Virus record (IMG/VR): IMGVR_UViG_3300040808_000116
Location: 1 to 45,371 of that record
Source of the DNA: a virus
DNA length: 45,371 nucleotides
Reading direction: 5' to 3' (one strand)
In this document: positions 36,155 through 45,305 of the stretch, piece by piece
How positions within the stretch are numbered: the first letter of the stretch is position 1
Layout: every line of letters begins with the position of its first letter
Program-made: the position numbers and the translations under genes
The notes under the pieces: generated by a model
What the model was told of the DNA's origin: nothing
Database searches by the model: none
What the model saw: only the letters and a program-made list of their open reading frames with translations

Positions 36155-37601
36155 AGTTAAGGAAACTGTTTCACATGAAATTGAAAAAGTATCTGTCGAA
36201 GAAACTGCAAATGTTCTGTTTAAACCAAATGCAGGTCCACAAACAGATTTTCTAGCCGCTAGTGAGCGTGAAGTTCTATATGGTGGTTCAGCAGGTGGCG
36301 GTAAATCTTACGCAATGTTGGCAGACCCGTTACGATATATGGGTCATCCACAGTTTAGTGGATTGCTACTGCGACACACAACGGAAGAACTGCGAGAACT
36401 TATATTTAAGTCGCAGGAACTATATCCGAAAATCTGGCCGGGAATTAAGTGGTCAGAAAGAAAGATGCAGTGGACTGCGCCATCTGGAGCGAGGTTGTGG
36501 ATGTCATACCTCGACAGAGATGAAGATGTCCTGCGCTATCAGGGTCTAGCGTTTAGTTGGATAGGCTTTGACGAACTGACACAATGGGCAAGCCCATACG
36601 CATGGAACTACATGCGAAGTCGTCTACGGTCTACTGCACCAGACTTGCCTATCTTTATGAGGGCAACTACAAACCCCGGAGGACGGGGGCATCATTGGGT
36701 TAAGAAAATGTTTATTGACCCTGCACCTTATAATAGGTCATTTGATGCTACAGACATAGAAACTGGAGAAGTTCTACGGTATCCAGCAGGACATGCTAAA
36801 GCTGGTAAACCTCTTTTCAAAAGGAGATTTATTCCTGCACGTTTGTCTGATAACCCATACCTATCTGAAGCAGGTGACTACGAAGCAATGCTTTTGTCTC
36901 TTCCTGAACAGCAACGAAGACAGTTGCTAGAAGGCGATTGGGATATTAAAGAAGGTGCGGCTTTTACAGAATTTAATCGTGATATTCACGTTATTGAGCC
37001 TTTCACCATTCCTAGTAATTGGGTTAAGTTTAGGGCTTGTGATTATGGCTATGGTAGCTATTCTGGCGTGCTTTGGTTTGCTGTTGCTCCTTCTGAACAG
37101 CTTATTGTATATCGGGAACATTACGTTTCAAAAGTTTTGGCAACGGATTTGGCAGAGCAAATACTTGAACTGGAAGCTGGGGATGGTAACATTAAGTATG
37201 GTGTTCTTGACAGTTCTCTTTGGCATAAGCGTGGCGATACTGGTCCTAGCCTTGCTGAACAAATGATTAGTAAAGGTTGTCGGTGGAGACCATCAGACAG
37301 AAGTAAGGGAAGTCGTGTATCAGGTAAAAACGAAATACACAGACGGCTTCAAATAGACGAATACACAGAGGAACCTAGACTTGTTTTCTTTAATAGTTGC
37401 ACAAACATCGTTGCCCAACTTCCCTCCATACCGTTGGACAAGAAAAACCCAGAAGACGTGGACACAAAAAGTGAAGACCACTTGTATGATGCTCTGCGGT
37501 ATGGTATAATGTCTAGACCTCGTTTTAGTATTTTTGATTATGATCCAATGGGAAGACCAAGCGGTGGTATGCGTGTAGCAGATGCTACGTTTGGATATTA
37601 A
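36033..37601 (+). CDS. terL: terminase large subunit, 522 aa
   Basis: ATPase and nuclease that package DNA. Walker A is GGSAGGGKSYAM (near residue 85), Walker B is WIGFDELT, the coupling region is MRATTNPGGRGHHWVKKMF. The nuclease has an Asp in FRACDYGYGS, another in GVLDSSLW, and a third in SEDHLYDALRYG. The first ~60 residues are a charged extension. ATG 36033 makes it overlap the preceding gene by 122 bases; ATG 36084 is an alternative. Directly upstream of portal. Confidence 0.96.
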   Translation: MSDNVRTKLQASASGQNMRKRQLPKRKKSKKQEQAQKPAVEVKETVSHEIEKVSVEETANVLFKPNAGPQTDFLAASEREVLYGGSAGGGKSYAMLADPLRYMGHPQFSGLLLRHTTEELRELIFKSQELYPKIWPGIKWSERKMQWTAPSGARLWMSYLDRDEDVLRYQGLAFSWIGFDELTQWASPYAWNYMRSRLRSTAPDLPIFMRATTNPGGRGHHWVKKMFIDPAPYNRSFDATDIETGEVLRYPAGHAKAGKPLFKRRFIPARLSDNPYLSEAGDYEAMLLSLPEQQRRQLLEGDWDIKEGAAFTEFNRDIHVIEPFTIPSNWVKFRACDYGYGSYSGVLWFAVAPSEQLIVYREHYVSKVLATDLAEQILELEAGDGNIKYGVLDSSLWHKRGDTGPSLAEQMISKGCRWRPSDRSKGSRVSGKNEIHRRLQIDEYTEEPRLVFFNSCTNIVAQLPSIPLDKKNPEDVDTKSEDHLYDALRYGIMSRPRFSIFDYDPMGRPSGGMRVADATFGY

Positions 37602-37610
37602 GGAATTAAC

Positions 37611-39743
37611 ATGGCTGATGATGAAATTATGATGGAAGATGATGCAATTGCATTAGAAGATTCCGAAAACACTGCACTTGAAGATGTAGATGTAGCAAAC
37701 ATTATTCCATTTATTCTGGAACGATACAATCGTGCCGAAGATTACAGGTATCAGGATGAAGAGCGTTGGTTGAAAGCGTACCGCAATTATCGTGGTTTGT
37801 ACGGTCCTGACGTTCAATTTACCGAAACTGAAAAATCTCGTGTCTTTATTAAAGTAACTAAAACTAAAACACTCGCTGCGTATGGTCAGATTGTTGATGT
37901 TTTATTTGCCAGCAATCGTTTTCCTCTTTCCGTTGACCCTACAGAACTACCAGATGGAGTAGTTGCAGATGTTCATTTTGATCCACAAGAACCAGAGCAG
38001 TTGCGTGGTGAAACTATGCTGTCTAGCCCTTACGGATATAAAGGTGATGGCAATGACCTTGCTCCGGGTGCTACTGCTAAAACACTTGCAGAAAAACTTG
38101 GGCCTCTAGCAAGTAAACTTGATCCAGTTCAAGATAAACTAAAAGAAGGTTCTGGCAAAACGCCGACAGCAGTAGAGTTTAGTCCTGCTATGGTTGCGGC
38201 TAAAAAGATGCAATTAAAAATTCACGATCAACTTGAAGAGTCTGGTGCAAATAAACATCTTCGCAATGCCGCATTTGAAATGGCATTGTTTGGTACAGGT
38301 GTAATGAAAGGTCCGTTTGCTGTTGATAAAGAGTATCCTAACTGGAACGATGAAGGCGAATACGATCCTACACTAAAAACAGTGCCACAGGTTAATCATG
38401 TATCTGTTTGGAATTTTTATCCAGACCCAGATGCGAATAACATGGACGAAGCGCAGTTTGTTATTGAGCGTCATAAAATGTCACGCTCACAACTTCGTCA
38501 ACTTAAAAAACGTCCATACTTTCGTTCTAGTGTGATTGATGAAGTTATTAGTTTTGGTGAAAACTATATTAAAAAGTATTGGGAAGATGACCTTTCTGAC
38601 TATGCACCAGAACATGGTATTGACCGTTTTGAAGTTCTTGAGTATTGGGGCATGGTCGATACGGACATGATTCAAGAACAAGGTGTAGAAATTCCATCTG
38701 AACTTCAAGACTTCGATGAATTGCAAGCAAATGTATGGATTTGTAACGGCAAACTACTTCGCATGGTGCTTAACCCATTTAAGCCTGCTAAAATTCCGTA
38801 CATGGCTGCTCCTTATGAATTGAATCCATACTCATTCTTTGGTGTAGGTATTGCAGAGAACATGGACGATACACAGACGCTGATGAATGGCTTTATGCGT
38901 ATGGCTGTAGATAACGCCGTATTGTCTGGCAACTTGATCGTTGAAGTAGATGAAACAAATCTAGTGCCGGGTCAAGACTTGTCACTGTATCCGGGCAAGG
39001 TGTTCCGCAGACAAGGCGGCGCACCGGGTCAGGCTATCTTCGGCACAAAGTATCCAAATGTCTCTAGCGAGAATATGATGTTGTTTGATAAAGCACGTCA
39101 GCTTGCTGATGAAAGCACTGGCTTGCCATCATTCTCATACGGACAGACAGGCGTGACAGGTGTAGGTCGTACTGCATCAGGCATTTCAATGCTTATGAAT
39201 GCCGCAAGTGGTAGTATTAAAACTGTTATTAAGAATGTAGACGATTATCTGCTTCGCCCGCTTGGTGAAGGATTCTTCCGTTTTAATATGCAGTTTGATT
39301 TTGACCCTGATATTAAGGGTGATTTGGAAGTTAAAGCGAGAGGCACAGAAAGCCTTATGGCAAATGAAGTTCGCAGTCAGCGATTGATGCAGTTCTTGGG
39401 AATTGCGAGCAATCCTGCACTTGCGCCGTTTGCTAAATTTCAGTATGTTATTCGTGAGATTGCAAAGTCTCTCGACCTTGACCCCGACAAAGTAACCAAC
39501 AATATGAGTGAAGCCGCCTTACAAGCTGAACTAATGAAACAGTTCCAAGCACCCGCACAAGAACAGCAAATGCCAATGGCAGGTGTAGATGCTATGGACA
39601 CAACAGGTGCAGGTGGTGGCAATATTGGAACAGGTCAAGCACCAGTTCCGGGTGAACAAGGATTTAGTGCGAATGGACAAGGAAATATTCAGCAAACTGA
39701 AACCACTGGTCAGCAACAGCCGCCAGTGGGGCCACTTCAGTAA
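37611..39743 (+). CDS. portal protein, 710 aa
   Basis: Ring-forming protein at the DNA entry vertex. Identified by position between large terminase and scaffold, size, and typical portal segments: ILERYNRAEDYRYQDEERWLKAYRNYRG, FIKVTKTKTLAAYGQIVDVLFAS, VNHVSVWNFYPDPDANNMDEAQFVIERHKMSRSQLRQL, YELNPYSFFGVGIAENMDDTQTLMNGFMRM and YGQTGVTGVGRTASGISMLMNAA. The N-terminus is acidic; the C-terminus is Gln/Gly/Pro-rich and flexible. An AAGGAATTAAC site precedes the ATG. Confidence 0.93.
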   Translation: MADDEIMMEDDAIALEDSENTALEDVDVANIIPFILERYNRAEDYRYQDEERWLKAYRNYRGLYGPDVQFTETEKSRVFIKVTKTKTLAAYGQIVDVLFASNRFPLSVDPTELPDGVVADVHFDPQEPEQLRGETMLSSPYGYKGDGNDLAPGATAKTLAEKLGPLASKLDPVQDKLKEGSGKTPTAVEFSPAMVAAKKMQLKIHDQLEESGANKHLRNAAFEMALFGTGVMKGPFAVDKEYPNWNDEGEYDPTLKTVPQVNHVSVWNFYPDPDANNMDEAQFVIERHKMSRSQLRQLKKRPYFRSSVIDEVISFGENYIKKYWEDDLSDYAPEHGIDRFEVLEYWGMVDTDMIQEQGVEIPSELQDFDELQANVWICNGKLLRMVLNPFKPAKIPYMAAPYELNPYSFFGVGIAENMDDTQTLMNGFMRMAVDNAVLSGNLIVEVDETNLVPGQDLSLYPGKVFRRQGGAPGQAIFGTKYPNVSSENMMLFDKARQLADESTGLPSFSYGQTGVTGVGRTASGISMLMNAASGSIKTVIKNVDDYLLRPLGEGFFRFNMQFDFDPDIKGDLEVKARGTESLMANEVRSQRLMQFLGIASNPALAPFAKFQYVIREIAKSLDLDPDKVTNNMSEAALQAELMKQFQAPAQEQQMPMAGVDAMDTTGAGGGNIGTGQAPVPGEQGFSANGQGNIQQTETTGQQQPPVGPLQ

Positions 39744-39888
39744 TTACCTGAATACACTTATTGACCAGCAACATAAAGTGTTGGAACAATCTGATAATAT
39801 GGTAGCGGTGCATAAAGCACAAGGTGCTATAGAGGTATTACGTAAAGTAAATCGTTTGCGTGAGGATATAAACAAAGCTGAAGGATAA
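39673..39888 (+). CDS. small helical protein after portal, 71 aa
   Basis: ATG 39673 after AAGGATTTAGTGCG, overlapping the last 71 bases of the portal gene in another frame. The protein is one long helix pair (FSNYLNTLIDQQHKVLEQSDNMVAVHKAQGAIEVLRKVNRLREDI), a pattern common in small proteins between portal and scaffold. Role unknown; perhaps an assembly factor. Confidence 0.78.
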   Translation: MDKEIFSKLKPLVSNSRQWGHFSNYLNTLIDQQHKVLEQSDNMVAVHKAQGAIEVLRKVNRLREDINKAEG

Positions 39889-39892
39889 AACT

Positions 39893-42358
39893 ATGGCTAT
39901 TGCAAAACAAATGGAACTCTTTGAAACTGGCGGTCTAATGCAAGAAGGCGGTCAAGTAGATGAGCAATCAGGTAACGAAGTTCCGATTGGGTCTACTAAA
40001 GAAGAAGTTCGTGATGATATTCCTGCGCAATTAAGCGAAGGTGAGTTTGTTATGCCTGCTGATGCAGTTCGTTATCATGGCCTAGATAAAATGATGGAAC
40101 TTCGGCAAGAAGCTAAACTAGGCTTGCAGCGCATGGAACAAATGGGCATGATGGGCAATTCAGATGAAGCCACTTTGCCTGATGACATTCCATTTGAAAT
40201 TGACGACATCGAAATGGAAGACGATGTTCAAGAGTTTGCTGTAGGTGGTATGCCACAGCCTTTTGGGACTACGCAAACAGGTAATACAGGTATTCAAGGA
40301 TACCAGCCTTCACTATTCCAAAATCTTCCTACAACAGGTCCTGCCGCACCTCCACCAGCACCTCCCGCACCTCCACCTCCTCCTGCACCTCCTGTGCAAG
40401 CGTTTGTTCCTACTATGCAACAGCCAGCACAGATGCCTACATTTCAACAGGTAGCCCAACCTACTTATGAAACATACGTAAACGATCTTGGGCAAGAAAT
40501 GCAAATTCCTGTTGATGCTAACGGTAATCCTTTGATTCCTGTTCCAGCAGGGTATAAAAAGAAATCACAAGAACCAGCAGCAACAACTCCTCAACCAACT
40601 GTTACGCCACAAACAACAACTGTAACAGATACAGGTGGTGATGGTGGTCCGTCACGAGAAGAATTAGCAGAAGAAGAAGCTCGTAGGCAAGAAGTTAAAG
40701 CACGTAAAGCCGCCGCAAAAGAGCTTGGATATACAAAAGAACAGAGTATTGGAGAGGCTTTGTTAGGTATTTCTCCTTTTGGTTTTCTTGCTGGTAATCC
40801 CGAAGTCGGTACTGTTCTAGCAGATGGTACAATTGCAGATGGTCAGGGTAATAGTTTTGATCCAAGGACAGGTGAAAAGGTTAGTGTAAAAGGTGGCCTT
40901 ATTGGTAATCTTGTTTATGGGCTAGGTAAGGCTACAGGTCTAACGAAAGAACCAGAAATTAGTGAGAAAGCAAGTGCTATGGGATTGTCTCCAGCATCAA
41001 TGGCTGGCCTGAAAACTAAAAAAGGTGAAGAGAGTATTCAACAAGCAATAGCAGGAACAGGGCCTTTTGCGAACATTTCAAAGCAAGTGCAAGCAGGATA
41101 TGATTCTCCTATTAGTAATGAAATGATTGATGCGGCTGTAAAAGCAGGTCTAGGTACTCGTGAAGAAATAATGGCAAACATCGAGGCTACAAAACCGGGT
41201 ACGGCACGTGTAGGTACTACACTAGGTGAAACTGCTGTTACTGAAACTGCAAAAGCAACACAGCCTGCAACGGTTACTGAAGCTGCTGCTGTTTCTCCTG
41301 TAACACAGCCAGAAACTAAATCATTTGATACTCTAGTTAAAGAAAAGATTGCCGAATTATCTGCAGAAAGACCCAATGTGTCACCAGAAAAAATTAGGCA
41401 AGCCGCTATTGAAGATGTGCAATATGATTTAAATGTTGCTGCGCAAGCGAAAGCGGGAACGCTACAAGAAAATATTCGGAAAGCATTTACTGAACCGCTA
41501 GATGAAGAATCTCTTCGTAAAGAAGCAACGGCTAAAGTTCAACGTGCAGTGGCAGGGCAACCAAAAACAAAAACAGAAGAGTTACGTGACATGATTACAG
41601 CGGCGGCAAAATCTTCAAATCGCCGTGAGCGTGAAAACATTCAAGATAAAATTACACAAGAAATGACTGGTCGTACTGGTTATAATAAACAGTACGAAGC
41701 AGATATTAAAGCAGGAAAATATGATGACGCATTTAATGCTCGTGATAATTTTAACCGTGATATAACACGTGAAATTCAAAAAGCTGAAAGAGAAGAAATT
41801 GCTGCGGCAAGATCAGAAGGACGCTCTGCAAATCTTGGCTCTCGCCCCGCAGGTCCGGATGAAGTATCGGATAGCAAAGGTAATGTTGTTAGAGATAGCC
41901 AAGGAAATTCCGTTAAGTCTACTGGTCCTACATCTTCTTCTAAAGGTTTGGCACTAGCAGCAGAACGTGAACAACGTGAATCTGAAAATTCTACGGATAG
42001 CCGTGTTATTTGTACAGAACTTTATCGTCAAGGAAAGTTAAGCAAAGAACTATATCGAATGGATGTTGTATATACAGCACGTCATTTGTCTCCTACCGTT
42101 ATTAAAGGATACCACTACTGGGCAATTCCAACTGTGCAAAAAATGCGTAAAAGTGATAAATTGACAAAGTTTATGCTATACTTTACTTTGAAACGTGCAG
42201 AAGAAATTGCACACATTGTCAATCCCAAAAAATATACGAAGTCAAGTATTACTGGTAAAATTATTAAAAATGTAGGAGAAGCATTGTGCTATGGAATCGG
42301 TTTATTCGTAAACAATTCTGATTACAAATCTCTATACAAAGGTGAAGAAACATGCTAG
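39893..42358 (+). CDS. large virion/assembly-associated protein with C-terminal CTELYRQG box, 821 aa
   Basis: AAGGATAAAACT precedes the ATG. The N-terminus (MELFETGGLMQEGGQVDEQSGNEVPIGSTKEEVRDDIPAQLSEGEFVMPADAVRYHGLDKMMELRQEA) is conserved in marine podoviruses as I recall. Then come a Pro/Ala tract (residues about 144-175), long low-complexity regions, and a C-terminal domain with VICTELYRQGKLS...SPTVIKGYHYWAIPTVQKMRKS. That domain belongs to the same general Cys-box type as in the gene at 2-829. Likely an internal or neck protein; function unproven. Confidence 0.75.
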   Translation: MAIAKQMELFETGGLMQEGGQVDEQSGNEVPIGSTKEEVRDDIPAQLSEGEFVMPADAVRYHGLDKMMELRQEAKLGLQRMEQMGMMGNSDEATLPDDIPFEIDDIEMEDDVQEFAVGGMPQPFGTTQTGNTGIQGYQPSLFQNLPTTGPAAPPPAPPAPPPPPAPPVQAFVPTMQQPAQMPTFQQVAQPTYETYVNDLGQEMQIPVDANGNPLIPVPAGYKKKSQEPAATTPQPTVTPQTTTVTDTGGDGGPSREELAEEEARRQEVKARKAAAKELGYTKEQSIGEALLGISPFGFLAGNPEVGTVLADGTIADGQGNSFDPRTGEKVSVKGGLIGNLVYGLGKATGLTKEPEISEKASAMGLSPASMAGLKTKKGEESIQQAIAGTGPFANISKQVQAGYDSPISNEMIDAAVKAGLGTREEIMANIEATKPGTARVGTTLGETAVTETAKATQPATVTEAAAVSPVTQPETKSFDTLVKEKIAELSAERPNVSPEKIRQAAIEDVQYDLNVAAQAKAGTLQENIRKAFTEPLDEESLRKEATAKVQRAVAGQPKTKTEELRDMITAAAKSSNRRERENIQDKITQEMTGRTGYNKQYEADIKAGKYDDAFNARDNFNRDITREIQKAEREEIAAARSEGRSANLGSRPAGPDEVSDSKGNVVRDSQGNSVKSTGPTSSSKGLALAAEREQRESENSTDSRVICTELYRQGKLSKELYRMDVVYTARHLSPTVIKGYHYWAIPTVQKMRKSDKLTKFMLYFTLKRAEEIAHIVNPKKYTKSSITGKIIKNVGEALCYGIGLFVNNSDYKSLYKGEETC

Positions 42359-42561
42359 AATTAAACTTACAAGAAATTTATGACAATTACGCTGACCTTA
42401 CACCTGAAGAGCGTGAGTATGTTCGTGAACTAATGAATGGTCCTGCACGAAAAATAATGGCTAAATTATTTGGTGCAGACTTTGATGCGGCAATGGGTAA
42501 TTTTATGAAACCTTTGCCGACTGAAAAAAAGAAGGGTGGTCTAGCTTCTAAAAAAATATAG
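42352..42561 (+). CDS. small conserved protein, 69 aa
   Basis: Starts inside the end of the preceding gene (seven bases overlap). The segment LTPEEREYVRELMNGPARKIMAKLFGADFDAAMGNFMKPLPTEKKKGGLASKK recurs in related phages as I recall, and ends with the GGLxSKK tail. Located just before scaffold; function unknown. Confidence 0.78.
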   Translation: MLELNLQEIYDNYADLTPEEREYVRELMNGPARKIMAKLFGADFDAAMGNFMKPLPTEKKKGGLASKKI

Positions 42562-42622
42562 ACTATAATCTGGCTACCCATCCCCCGACATGGCTACGGT
42601 GGCCCCAGAGAAGGAGAAAACA

Positions 42623-43513
42623 ATGGCAGAAGCCGCTACAATTATGGCTGAAGAAATGCAGCCTGAAACAAAAAAAGCATTTATGAGTAAACCATACTCA
42701 AAAGAAGAAAAGATCAAAAAAGATGAAGAAGAGCTTGAACAACTTCTAAAAGAGCAACGAGGCGAGGTAGAAGAACCAGAACCACAAGAAGCTGATGCAG
42801 AAGAAAGTGAAGAGCCAGCAAACGCAGAAGAGAAAACTTTTAAAAAGCGTTACTCTGATTTGCGTAGGCATCAACAAAAGCAGTCAGAAGAGTTTAAGCA
42901 ACAAATTGCAGAACTTCGACAACAGCTAGATGCCGCAACAAAAAAAGAAATGAAACTGCCCAAATCAGATGAAGACATTGAAGAATGGGCAAAAGAATAT
43001 CCTGATGTTGCTGCAATCATTGAAACTATTGCAAGTAAAAAAGCAAAAGAGCAAGCGTCTTCACTTGAAGAACGCATGAAAATGATTGATGATATGCAAT
43101 TATCTGCGGCAAAAGAAAAAGCAGAAGCAGAGCTTATGCGACTGCACCCTGACTTTGACGAGATTCGTGACAGTGATGATTTTCACGAATGGGCTGACGA
43201 ACAGCCTAAATGGGTGCAAGAGGCATTGTATGAAAACGACAATGACGCTCGTTCTGCCGCAAGAGCAATTGATTTGTACAAAGCAGATCGTGGTATTACT
43301 GGAAAAAAGAAAACTTCTGGTAAAGATGCCGCTAAATCTGTAGATGCAAAAACTTCACGTAGTAAACCGCAAGAAGATGAAACTTCTACATATTTACGTG
43401 AATCTGAAGTTCAGAAAATGTCTCCTCAAGAATATGAGAAGCGTTCTGATGAAATCATGGAGTCTATCCGTACAGGAAAGTTTATCTATGATATATCTGG
43501 ATCAGCCAGATAA
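42623..43513 (+). CDS. capsid assembly scaffolding protein, 296 aa
   Basis: Highly charged, helical and Glu/Lys/Gln-rich, lying directly before the major capsid gene, as expected for a scaffold that templates the procapsid and is then removed. A coiled coil lies near residues 70-105. ATG 42623 follows AAGGAGAAAACA, far better than the in-frame ATG 42590. The C-terminal part (LRESEVQKMSPQEYEKRSDEIMESIRTGKFIYD) should contact coat protein. Confidence 0.88.
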   Translation: MAEAATIMAEEMQPETKKAFMSKPYSKEEKIKKDEEELEQLLKEQRGEVEEPEPQEADAEESEEPANAEEKTFKKRYSDLRRHQQKQSEEFKQQIAELRQQLDAATKKEMKLPKSDEDIEEWAKEYPDVAAIIETIASKKAKEQASSLEERMKMIDDMQLSAAKEKAEAELMRLHPDFDEIRDSDDFHEWADEQPKWVQEALYENDNDARSAARAIDLYKADRGITGKKKTSGKDAAKSVDAKTSRSKPQEDETSTYLRESEVQKMSPQEYEKRSDEIMESIRTGKFIYDISGSAR

Positions 43514-43527
43514 AAGTAAAAAAAGTG

Positions 43528-43555
43528 TTGACAAATAGTTGTTTGTAAGTATAAC
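43528..43555 (+). promoter_or_regulatory. sigma70-type promoter for the major capsid gene
   Basis: TTGACA (43528-43533), 16-base spacer, TATAAC (43550-43555), in the gap between scaffold and major capsid genes. It leaves a leader of roughly 190 bases with a stem-loop. Confidence 0.82.
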
Positions 43556-43568
43556 TATAGTCAACAAA

Positions 43569-43599
43569 GATGTAAGTGGGTTAGCTACCTGCTTACATC
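43569..43599 (+). promoter_or_regulatory. leader stem-loop upstream of major capsid gene
   Basis: GATGTAAG (43569-43576) pairs with CTTACATC (43592-43599); GGT/ACC can extend the stem inside. It begins a few bases after the expected start site, so it probably caps the capsid mRNA and may protect it from decay. Confidence 0.65.
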
Positions 43600-43755
43600 A
43601 ATCAGCAAACAACAATGTCTTACGGATTACCTGAAGAGCATGGCCCGTTGAATATCTGGTAGGCCAACTGGATAAAATACGCACCCATTGTGAATCAGCC
43701 TCTGATTAGTCTTGTGAGTTTGCATCTGTAAAATGCTACAATAGGAGATTTTAAA

Positions 43756-44814
43756 ATGGCATTTACTTCCGCAGCGGGGTATGGCAATCTTCCTAACGGT
43801 AATTTTTCACCCGTAATTTACAGCAAACAGGTGCAACTTGCTTTCCGCAAGTCTGCTGTTGCTGAAGCAATCACCAACTCCGACTACTTTGGTGAAATTG
43901 CTAACATGGGTGATTCCGTGAAGATCATCAAGGAACCCGAAATTTCAGTTCAGGCTTATGCACGTGGTACTCAAATCACTGCACAAGACCTTGACGATGA
44001 AGACTTCAGCCTGACGATTGACAAAGCTAACTACTTTGCATTCAAGGTTGACGACATTGAAGAGGCACACTCACACGTTAACTTCCAGTCTCTGGCAAGT
44101 GACCGTGCTGCGTATCGCCTTGCTGACCAGTTTGACCAAGACGTTCTTGGCTACTTGTCAGGCTACACCCAGTCTGCACTTCATGGTGCGGCTGATACCG
44201 TTAACACAACTGTTAATGGTTCAAAAGCAGTTACAACTGCTGGTTCAGATGAACTCCTGTCTTCAATGAAGCTGGAAGCTGACGACTTCGGTGGTTCAGC
44301 AGGTTCATCAATTGGTATTCAGCCACGTGCTGGTGGTGCAACTTCTGCAACTGTTGGTTCAGGTAATGCCAACGCACTGCAGATTATTGCTCGCATGGCT
44401 CGTAAGCTGGATCAACAGAATGTCGATACTCAAGGCCGCTGGCTCGTTATCGACCCTGTATTCAAAGAAATCCTCATGGACGAAGATTCACGTCTGTTCA
44501 ATGCTGATTTCGGCGGTTCAGGTCTGCAAAATGGTCTAGTGCTGAACAACCTGCATGGTTTCCGTGTTTACGTTTCCAACAACCTGCCTTCAATTGGAAC
44601 TGGTCCATCAACAACTGGTGGTACTAACGCTTCTAACTACGGCGTAATGATTGGCGGTCACGATTCTGCTGTTGCTACTGCAGAGCAGATTAACAAGACT
44701 GAAACCTACCGTGACCCTGACAGCTTCGCTGACATCGTTCGTGGTATGCATCTGTATGGTCGCAAGATTCTTCGTCCAGAAGCACTTGTGAACGCAAAGT
44801 ACAACTTGGTATAA
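43756..44814 (+). CDS. major capsid protein, 352 aa
   Basis: Main shell protein, HK97-type fold by inference. It follows the scaffold, has its own promoter, and a strong ribosome binding site (GGAGATTTTAAA). Typical coat segments: SKQVQLAFRKSAVAEAITNSDYFGEIANMGDSVKIIKEPEI, AHSHVNFQSLASDRAAYRLADQFDQDVLGYLSG, WLVIDPVFKEILMDEDSRLFNADFGGSG, FADIVRGMHLYGRKILRPEALV. Base use is richer in C-ending codons than in neighbours, as expected for a highly expressed gene. Confidence 0.94.
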   Translation: MAFTSAAGYGNLPNGNFSPVIYSKQVQLAFRKSAVAEAITNSDYFGEIANMGDSVKIIKEPEISVQAYARGTQITAQDLDDEDFSLTIDKANYFAFKVDDIEEAHSHVNFQSLASDRAAYRLADQFDQDVLGYLSGYTQSALHGAADTVNTTVNGSKAVTTAGSDELLSSMKLEADDFGGSAGSSIGIQPRAGGATSATVGSGNANALQIIARMARKLDQQNVDTQGRWLVIDPVFKEILMDEDSRLFNADFGGSGLQNGLVLNNLHGFRVYVSNNLPSIGTGPSTTGGTNASNYGVMIGGHDSAVATAEQINKTETYRDPDSFADIVRGMHLYGRKILRPEALVNAKYNLV

Positions 44815-44828
44815 GGGAGATTTAGACA

Positions 44829-45239
44829 ATGGCTACTCTTTCACAAACCGTTGCTAAAGGTGTTCGTGTTTACGAAGCCGAAGTAACCCTTCCTACCGCA
44901 AGTGGTACTGTAACTGCCGTTAGCATTCCTGCTAACTGCATGGTACTTGCCGCTGGTGCAGTCATCACTGAAGCCTGTGCTGGTTCAACTGCTCACGTTG
45001 CTGACCTGTCAATTGGGTCTGCTGACATTGTGACAGCAATTAACCTGCAAGCTGGTTCAGTAGGTGACATCATCACAGAAGCCGCCGTGCCACAAGGTAC
45101 GACTGTTGCCGACACCATTGACGTTGTTTCAACCGTTACTGGTACAGGTACTGCTGGTAAGGCACGTGTCTACGCACTTGTTGTAGACATGACCGCACCA
45201 CGCACTGCTGATGAAGTAGACCGCGACACACTCGCCTAA
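44829..45239 (+). CDS. head decoration-like structural protein, 136 aa
   Basis: Directly after the major capsid gene. Thr/Val/Ala-rich beta pattern (VRVYEAEVTLPTASGTVTAVSIPANCMVLAAGAVITEACAGSTAHVADLSIG...) resembling small capsid-stabilising proteins. A GGGAGATTTAGACA site precedes the ATG, and codon use resembles the capsid gene, implying high expression. Terminator-like hairpin follows. Exact role inferred. Confidence 0.78.
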   Translation: MATLSQTVAKGVRVYEAEVTLPTASGTVTAVSIPANCMVLAAGAVITEACAGSTAHVADLSIGSADIVTAINLQAGSVGDIITEAAVPQGTTVADTIDVVSTVTGTGTAGKARVYALVVDMTAPRTADEVDRDTLA

Positions 45240-45249
45240 ATAAAGTATT

Positions 45250-45276
45250 GGGGCAGGGCTAATACCTTGCCCCTTT
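45250..45276 (+). terminator. probable terminator after the capsid/decoration genes
   Basis: GGGGCAGGG, loop CTAATA, then CCTTGCCCC and TTT: a nine-pair stem with one G-U pair and a short U-tract. Probably partial, since another gene starts 30 bases downstream. Confidence 0.65.
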
Positions 45277-45305
45277 ACATCTTGCTATAATCTTGGAGAA
45301 AACAA

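Noticed and set aside
40340-40405. Pro/Ala-rich repeat in the 821-aa gene as a mobile or hypervariable element
   Set aside because: It is a simple low-complexity linker in frame, with no flanking repeats or reverse transcriptase gene to suggest a diversity-generating system.
42564-42569. TATAAT before the scaffold gene as a promoter
   Set aside because: No -35-like hexamer at a suitable distance; AT-rich context makes it unreliable.
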